Source of the DNA: Castor canadensis
Lineage: Eukaryota; Chordata; Mammalia; Rodentia; Castoridae
DNA length: 64,000 nt
Direction: 5' to 3'
NCBI RefSeq assembly: GCF_047511655.1
Contig: NC_133390.1
Location: 163,282,583 to 163,346,582 of the forward strand
Shown here: one piece after another, positions 57,721 to 64,000 of the stretch
Position numbering within the stretch: position 1 is the stretch's first letter
How the letters are laid out: each line of letters opens with the position of its first letter
The notes under the pieces: model-generated
What the model saw: the letters and a program-made list of their open reading frames with translations, nothing else
What the model was told of the DNA's origin: nothing
Database searches by the model: none
Translations under genes and position numbers: made by a program

Positions 57721-58012
57721 GGGATTGAACTCAGACACTTGACTATGCCCCTAGTTATTTTACTTTTACTTTGTTTTGCAGATAGGGTCTCACACTTTTG
57801 CCCACACTGGCTTCAAGCCCTGGTCCGCCTACCCCCTCCTCCTGAGTAGCCAATATTTCAGGTATATGTCACCATACCTGACTTGTTTTTGAGATAGAGT
57901 CTCACTAACATTTTGCCCAAGTTGGCCTCAAACCAAAATCCTCCTATCTCTGTCTCCCAAATAGCTAGATTGCAAGCATGCAATCACCCACCAGTTCCCA
58001 GTTCTGCCAACC
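57717..58012 (-). mobile_element. Composite SINE: ID plus two B1-like units, antisense
   Basis: A shortened ID piece ('actggggattgaactcagac') is followed by a first B1-like unit ('gatagggtctcacacttttg', 'cctcctgagtagccaatatt'). A second comes next ('gagatagagtctcactaaca', 'gttggcctcaaaccaaaatc', 'ctcccaaatagctagattgc'). This mirrors the two-B1 composite at 25250-25576. Confidence 0.85.
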
Positions 58013-58374
58013 AGTATTTTGTGTTTTATTTTTTTTCCCACATTTAATGCCATATGACACAATAAATGGCATTTTTTTGCATAATTTTCATCTACCTGAG
58101 GTCTGGGACCACACTCATTCATTCTCTTAGCAAATACATATTGAGTATCTAGCCTTCCAATACAGTTATAACTTAAACTCAGTCCCAGTCATTTAAGTCA
58201 TAGTGTTCAAGTTCTAAGTCCAATGTCAGGCAAATAAACAAATGATTTCAGGACCAAGTAGAGGACAGAGTCAAAGGCACACATCTAAGGGAAACACAGT
58301 GGGTCAGGATTAGGAAGCCTATTTGGGTCATCTGTGCAAGGGCTGAATGTACTGGCAGGCAAAAGAGAAAAGGG
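58013..58374. other. Unassigned sequence
   Basis: Nothing recognised. Confidence 0.35.
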
Positions 58375-58552
58375 TAGGGCCAAGTGTGTAGTGGGACATG
58401 CCAGTAATCCCAGCTACTGGGAAGCAGAGGTAGGAGGATCACTGTCTAAGAACAGCCTGGTTTAAGAACATAAGACCTTATCTGAAAAATAAGCTAAAAG
58501 CAAAAGGACTGGAGGTGTGGTCCAAGGTAGAATGCTTTCCTAGAGAAAGACA
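58375..58552 (+). mobile_element. Composite B1-ID SINE
   Basis: 'gggccaagtgtgtagtggga', 'catgccagtaatcccagcta' and 'gcagaggtaggaggatcact' are the B1-like part. 'aagaccttatctgaaaaata' is the linker and 'ggactggaggtgtggtccaa' is a decayed ID head. Confidence 0.88.
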
Positions 58553-59039
58553 GACAGAAATACTCCAGGCCCAGGAACAGACAGTTGGAAAGCATGGAGG
58601 TGTGAGTATGCAGGACATCTTCAGTGGAGTTTGGGAAGGTCATTCTGGCAAGAGAATAAAGCACAGGTCCTTGAGGAAGAGTGGCTGCATCAAGTCGGAT
58701 GGACAGAAAAGCAGGGACCAGGAGAGACTGAAACCTGGCTTAGGACATTTGGACATCTCCCTAGAAATTCATGATTTTAAAACATATGTTCTGAAAATTT
58801 GTGTTGACTGCGCATAGCAGCACACTATGTGACCATACACTGGATCCCTTCCCACAGAGCCTTTATGCATTTCAGTTTGCAGCCCTACTTAGTCCTAGTT
58901 GCTAAGCAATTTAGACCAGGTATTGACTGTGTGCCTCCTCTCTAGAGGCTTGGAGGAGAATGTAGGTGTAACAGGAATATGAGATTGTGGATGCAAAGAA
59001 CAGCTAAAGGGTTACTGAAATATAAAGAAAGAGATATAA
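58553..59039. other. Single-copy sequence, nothing recognised
   Basis: A 100-codon frame at 58515-58817 begins inside the SINE and has no domain, so it is not a gene. Confidence 0.45.
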
Positions 59040-59425
59040 AATGCATGTGTGCAGGAATGGGGAGAAACCAAAACTCTCATACACTATAATTTCTGGAATT
59101 TTCAATTGGCACAACAACTTTGCAAAACTTTTTGTCAGTATTCATTAAGCAGAACATCTGCAGACCCTATGACCTAACAATTCCATTCCCAGACACATGC
59201 TCCACAGCCATGTGTACATGTGTGCACCCAGTGTCACATACAGGACTGTTTACAGCAGCATTCTTCATAATAGTAACAAACTGGGAATTACCCAAATGAA
59301 TAGTAGATAGTAAATAAATAAATTTTCACATGTACACACAATAGTTTACTGTACGACGGAATGCTCTATACATTACAATCCATGGCTCATTATATTATTA
59401 CTGTACTTTGGGAATTTCTTTTGCA
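59040..59425 (+). mobile_element. Old L1 ORF2 C-terminal fragment
   Basis: 'ccctatgacctaacaattcc', 'attcttcataatagtaacaa', 'actgggaattacccaaatga' and 'acgacggaatgctctataca' parallel the sense ORF2 3' region, very diverged. Confidence 0.75.
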
Positions 59426-60239
59426 AAATATTTAATGCATACTGTCTATAGCTGTTTGTCATGAGTTTTCAAAGTTTTTCAGGTATTTGTTTCCAAAGTG
59501 AACTGTAGTCCAAGGATATTCTGATGGCATATTTGCCACGCCTTCATTTCAACATTTCTTCCTGAGTTGTTTTTCTTTCCAACTCCTTGGCATTTCTGAA
59601 CATAATTGGTGTTTCTTTGTTACCAGGGATTTTCAACAAACTTCACTTTCAAAAGATTTCTTAAAACCTGTTTCTTTTATTTTTAATATCTGAATAGTTT
59701 TGGATTTCACAGTTAGTCAGACATTCCGCTAACTCTGAGATGAGTTAGAGAGTTAGAAGAAAAGGTATACATGTATTTTAAGAAGGACCAACATTAATAT
59801 TGAATAATTTAGCTTTTAATAATATTACTGGAGCCTCTAAAAATAAATGTGCAAAAAATGTTAAATTCAAATTGCAATTTTTTCATGGCAGAGCATTCAG
59901 CAAAGACAACTTGAAAATATCTCAGCTTCTCAGGAGTTACTACACTAGATTTGATTTTGTTCCTTCAATGCTGGTCTTCCAACCTACCCTGGGATTATCA
60001 AAGTTTACATATTTGGGGGTCAGGCTCAGGCACTAACAATTCTCAGAAACCTTTCCTGACCATTTCAGTTAAGAGTGCTTTCTACCAGCCAAACTGCTGC
60101 ACCTGTTAATTCTGCTTTCTGCAGAAAAGGCTGGGTGAAGGCATACCTATCTCCCAACAGGCCTGTGAGTGTACTGCAAAAAAGAACTGTGTCTAAGTTA
60201 GTTCAGCATTTTCTATAACACAACACCACCATCATCACC
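59426..60239. other. Unassigned sequence, AT-rich
   Basis: Nothing recognised. A 78-codon frame at 59800-60036 has no domain. Confidence 0.35.
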
Positions 60240-60418
60240 ATCATCACTTTCAATGGCAATACCCAGTGGGCACCTACCATTTGCAGGCACAAGATTGAGC
60301 TTAATCTTATTTATTCTCCCAACAAGATCAAGAAAAGGCACCATAAAGACTCCCTCATCACAGATGAGGATACACACGCATGGAGGTTCCCAGTAACTCT
60401 CTTCAAATCCCTTGGCAT
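60240..60418 (-). mobile_element. MIR SINE, antisense
   Basis: 'gtgggcacctaccatttgca', 'ggcacaagattgagc', 'cttatttattctcccaacaa' and 'cacagatgaggatacacacg' follow the MIR reverse complement. Confidence 0.65.
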
Positions 60419-61344
60419 TAGAAGGGAACCTCCAGTGAATACAGCTCCAACCTGCATTGCTACGGGGCCACCAAACCTAGTGCAGGATTGGATGTCATGA
60501 AGTTCATCAACACTTGTTCAGTCCATTGGTCCTACAGCATGACAGTGGCTATGAACTGGTTTGAACAGAAAAAAAAAAAAGGAAGCAAATGCAGTCTCAC
60601 CAATGTCTTGAAGTCTGAGAGTCTTCATTCCTAGACTGCACAGGGACCCCCCTCCTTTCTGAATTGGCATCTGTGATATGTGCTAGAAGCTCCCCAGGAC
60701 CCCTGTGCACATGACACCCCTGATCAAGCATTCTAGCTGCCCCTGTCACATATAATATGCACCTAGCTGCTGGTAAGATTCCCCAAGAGGCATGCTGTGG
60801 GGACAGGTGGGAGTCTCTGGATGGAGTGGATGCACTCTTAAGCAGTTGGCAGCAATGTGCTTTTCCCATTCTCTTTATTAACTCCATTGGCTTCCATTAT
60901 AAAAATGAAGATGCATTCCCATGGGATAAAACATTTGGCCTCACTACTAGACAAAAATGACCTGTACAAAGGAAACAAATCCTTTTCAATCAGCTGTTGA
61001 AGGGAAGAATGATAATGGATGGGAGAACCTGGAGGAATAATGGTAATTGTCTTTGAAAAACAGCACTGAACTGCGTAAAACATTAGGCATGAAAAACGTA
61101 TCTTTCAGGAAAAACAAGTGGAGAAAGTAGGCTCACCAAACGAATTAAATAGATGTGCACATTAATTTATTCACTTAATTTTTCACGGATTTTTTTCAAT
61201 TGTTTTACCCATTTACTCAGCATATATCACTAATATGTGCTGTGTGCACTGTGTTCAAAACCAAGGAGAAATGGACAGATGAGAAGATGCTTGAGAGTAA
61301 GATCAGGATAATTCGGTGGTTGTCATGTGGACTTGAGCATTTGA
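60419..61344. other. Single-copy sequence, nothing recognised
   Basis: Sense/antisense open frames at 60597-61083 (67-96 codons) overlap each other and have no domain. Confidence 0.4.
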
Positions 61345-61548
61345 GACGCAGCACAGTGCAGCCTCTGGGTGGGACTCCATTCTACATTGTACCAAGGGTG
61401 ACCTTGAGCAAAGCATTTCACCTCACTCCACCTTTGGCTTCTATCTGTAGAGAAGACAACAATGTTTGACACATAAATATTGTTATAAAGGGTTAAATAA
61501 ATTCCAATTTGTAAATCACTTAAAAATAGTATGAATGCTGTCCCACCA
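61345..61548 (+). mobile_element. MIR SINE
   Basis: 'ggtgaccttgagcaaagcat', 'ttcacctcactccacctttg', 'gttataaagggttaaataaa' and 'tttgtaaatcacttaaaaat' follow MIR in sense. Confidence 0.7.
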
Positions 61549-61603
61549 TTTGCTGTCTGTATGAGTTTGAGAATAATGAAAATTGTGAATATGTACCTAC
61601 ATG

Positions 61604-61654
61604 TAACGGGTAAATATATATCACATATGTACATATATATGTATATGCATACAT
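61604..61654. repeat. TA-rich tract
   Basis: Alternating TA with C and G interruptions (atatatatcacatatgtaca). Confidence 0.85.
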
Positions 61655-62159
61655 AAGAGTTCAGAACACACAACCCCCAAATCTGCTTCTCTGGCATATT
61701 GACTCTTTTAAGTTAAAGACACTTGAAGAATAGCAAGCACAAGAAGGATACTCCAACTCTCCTTCTTTTCCTCAAAGATAGTGATGAATACAGGAGAAAA
61801 GAAACATTCTTATTATGGGGTACAGAAAGTTGAGACAAAGAGAAGTCAGTATAAACAGACTTTATAAAAATAATTCTTGCCTTCCTTTAGCCTCCTCATA
61901 TGTTTTAGCTAAATTTCTACAATTGCCTCTCTTGGTTTGGCTGAATATTAATACATTTAGCTTTTGCCAGATCTTTGGGTTTTCATTTCATTATGAGAGT
62001 GCTCATGTCACATAAAACTTGTCCCCCATTAATCTGTTTTATGTCAAATTATTTCTCAGGCTCAGCCAAAGACCCTAAAAGAATAATAGTAAAATTCTAC
62101 CTATTCAAGAACATATATCACATATTAATACACACATTCAGAGAGATGTATGTTTATGT
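61655..62159. other. Unassigned sequence
   Basis: Nothing recognised. The 62-105 codon frames have no domain. Confidence 0.35.
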
Positions 62160-62222
62160 GCACATGTGTAGATATATACATATATACATATATATAGCAA
62201 ATGCTATATATATATATAGAAC
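62160..62222. repeat. TA-rich tract
   Basis: Alternating TA/CA sequence (atatatacatatatacatat and similar). Confidence 0.9.
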
Positions 62223-62569
62223 ACTCACGTGTCATATTAAGCATTATGTAAAGCTCTACTTATCTACTTTATGTAATTTTGTTATTTTGTAATTATTTAG
62301 TGAGGAATGAGAGAGAAGAGGATAATGATTTTTTTTTCCTATTTTGAGCAGTGAAGAAGACTCTTATTTTTGACTAAGAATAGGAGAAGTAGGAGATAAG
62401 CTCACATCAACTTCTCAACTCTTGGGGCTTGGGAGGTTATAGATATAGAATAAAAGCAGTAATAGGGAGGGATAGATTAATGAAAGGGAGAAATATTCAT
62501 GTCTTTTCTGGGAATGGGAGAGATTTTGTGGAAATTTGAGCACCCCATCTTTTGCTCCATTTATGATTC
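62223..62569. other. Unassigned sequence
   Basis: Nothing recognised. Confidence 0.35.
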
Positions 62570-62625
62570 TTTTATTTTTTTTCCGTGGGACTACAGTTTG
62601 AACTCAGGGCTTTGCACTTTCAAAC
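62570..62625 (-). mobile_element. Truncated ID SINE, antisense
   Basis: T-rich tail, then 'ccgtgggactacagtttgaa' and 'ctcagggctttgcacttt'. The 5' half of the ID (the A-box side) is missing. Confidence 0.75.
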
Positions 62626-62877
62626 CCTTTATGTTGCTATGGCAATTGTCAGCTGCCATGGCACTGAGAGTGTGTCATTTAGTATGCAAATGAGATGATA
62701 ATGAAGTTAGAGGTCATCTGTGGTCACTCTAGCAGCCATCAATCAGTTGTGGTTAGCCTTCCTGAAGATGGACTTTTGGCCTACAGGAATCCTGTCTTCA
62801 AAGTTACAGAAGATTAGTGTAGGACAGATATTCAGCTAGGTCATGATAATGAATATTTTATGCATTGAAAAATTATT

Positions 62878-63180
62878 TTATAAGCCCCTGTAAGGCACAA
62901 GGCACTGGGGATTCCATAATGGAAAAAGACAGTTGTGGTCACTCACTCTGGCCACTCTAGCATGAGCAAATGAGATACAGACATACTCAGAAACAGAAGA
63001 TTAGGGAGTAGAGGGTCTTGTAGGGAAGTTCATAGGGAATTTAGTAAGGAACATAGGAGGGTAACAGGAAGAACTGACAGGAAAATATGCAGATTTGGAA
63101 CTTAGGAGAGATCATGGAGCTTATCATGGGCTTAGGGATATCAGGAGTTGGGTTGAAGAGGGTGAGAACAGCCAAGATTT
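62878..63180 (-). mobile_element. L2-like fragment, antisense
   Basis: 'ggcacaaggcactggggatt', 'ccataatggaaaaagacagt', 'ggagagatcatggagcttat' and neighbours resemble the L2 3' end reverse complement. Weak after 63000. Confidence 0.5.
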
Positions 63181-63579
63181 AAGCAAATGGAGTAAGCAGT
63201 AACAATTAGGATAAGGATGAAACTCATGATGACTCTGAAATAGAAAAAAAAGTTATAATGATGGATACTGAGAAAGAAATAAAAGGTTAAAAAAATGTAA
63301 GAGAGCCAGGATTATGTAAAAAATACAGAGAATATGAAGAAATGTGGAATAAACAGAATCTTCCCTATGATCCTGCCCAGGATTTCCCATTATAGATATA
63401 TAAAGCAATGACCTTAAACCCAGCAGCCAAGAGAGGTGCACAGGTTTTGTTAAACACACATTTTGATGACAATTTAAAAGGCCAGACTTTGAGACACTTC
63501 CTATGTCACAAGACTTGTGCTGCCCAGCAGAATCTCATTTCCTGAAATCTGCTCACATTCGACTCATAATAACTCCTCA
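63181..63579. other. Unassigned A-rich sequence
   Basis: Nothing recognised. Confidence 0.35.
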
Positions 63580-63737
63580 CTTTATAGTTTACCAAGAGCT
63601 GGATCATATCTTGTCCGGGCCTTACCAGTGAGAACCAGGCAGTCATGATCACTATCTCCATTTTCAGATGAGGAGGAAATGGGTTCAGAGAAGCTAAATA
63701 ATAAATCTGAGGTCTCACACATTTCTTAACATCCTGC
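63580..63737 (-). mobile_element. MIR SINE, antisense
   Basis: 'tttatagtttaccaagagct', 'cactatctccattttcagat' and 'gaggaggaaatgggttcaga' follow the MIR reverse complement. Confidence 0.75.
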
Positions 63738-64000
63738 AACACACTTGCTATTTACTACTGGCCCTGGCATTGGAGAATTGTGTCCTCTGTGATATACTCT
63801 CAAAAATTATGCTTTATGCAAGTTCTTAGAAGGGTGTTTTGGATCCACATAATCTATGACATTTGGACAATTAACTTCCTTTAATCCTTTGGGAAATGAA
63901 AAATAAAGAATGGGTGAGAGAGTAAAGGCAGATCCTGGGGCACTTTCAGTGATGGAGAGACAAAGGCAGATAAACACATCCCTAACTGTCATTACATTCC
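63738..64000. other. Unassigned sequence to window end
   Basis: Nothing recognised. Confidence 0.35.

Noticed and set aside
58800-58830. 'gcgcatagcagcacactatg' considered as a U6 snRNA remnant
   Set aside because: Only a few bases resemble U6, and its flanking sequence does not continue the match.
1-64000. Bacterial-type systems: CRISPR, operons, phage, ribosome-binding sites, riboswitches
   Set aside because: The window is mammalian nuclear DNA dominated by SINEs, LINEs and LTRs. No spaced direct-repeat array or dense coding was seen.

Overview
The window is nuclear DNA from a placental mammal, almost certainly a rodent, and it shows no protein-coding gene. The rodent call rests on tRNA-derived ID-type SINEs, a 7SL-derived B1 monomer and B1-ID composite SINEs whose tRNA part reads like 'gagtggctcaagtggtagagc'. 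From memory, that wording and the young L1 3' end found twice here fit the beaver lineage (Castorimorpha) best; this is an inference. Many MIR and L2 fossils can still be read by eye, which fits a slowly evolving rodent better than mouse or rat. No open reading frame exceeds 168 codons, and none has a recognisable domain except one decayed hAT transposase piece. The window is intergenic or intronic. No CRISPR array, operon, rRNA or functional RNA gene was seen.

Layout. 1-3300: old antisense L1 split by a CA microsatellite. 3.3-14 kb: mostly single-copy sequence with MIRs, a MER5A-like element and L1, L2 and ID fragments. 14-15 kb: antisense L1. 16.1-17.6 kb: a cluster of insertions: a retroposed 5' half of tRNA-Met, a solo LTR with a nested ID element, and an 82-bp L1 3' stub. 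18 kb: a composite SINE and a B1. 20.1-23.2 kb: old sense L1. 23-43 kb: MIR, L2, hAT, Tigger and MaLR fossils in single-copy sequence. 43.48-43.95 kb: a U2 snRNA pseudogene fused to a SINE. 44.4-44.9 kb: hAT transposase remains. 45-64 kb: composite SINEs, LTR-like fossils, several L1 pieces, a GC-rich polyadenylated-looking retroposed block at 51 kb and more MIRs.

The best observations are footprints of L1 machinery acting on other RNAs. (1) Full-length U2 and a same-strand SINE lie inside one shared 12-bp target-site duplication (11/12 identical), as expected of a template-switch chimera. (2) A tRNA-Met fragment, positions 1-36 and ending at the anticodon, lies inside a perfect 15-bp duplication at a TTTT/AA-type site with no poly(A), as expected if a tRNA half was retrotransposed. 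Both mechanisms belong to known classes of event. I see no support for a wholly new biological system here.

Repeat assignments come from remembered family sequences and collinearity, not from a search, so boundaries are approximate unless duplications define them.
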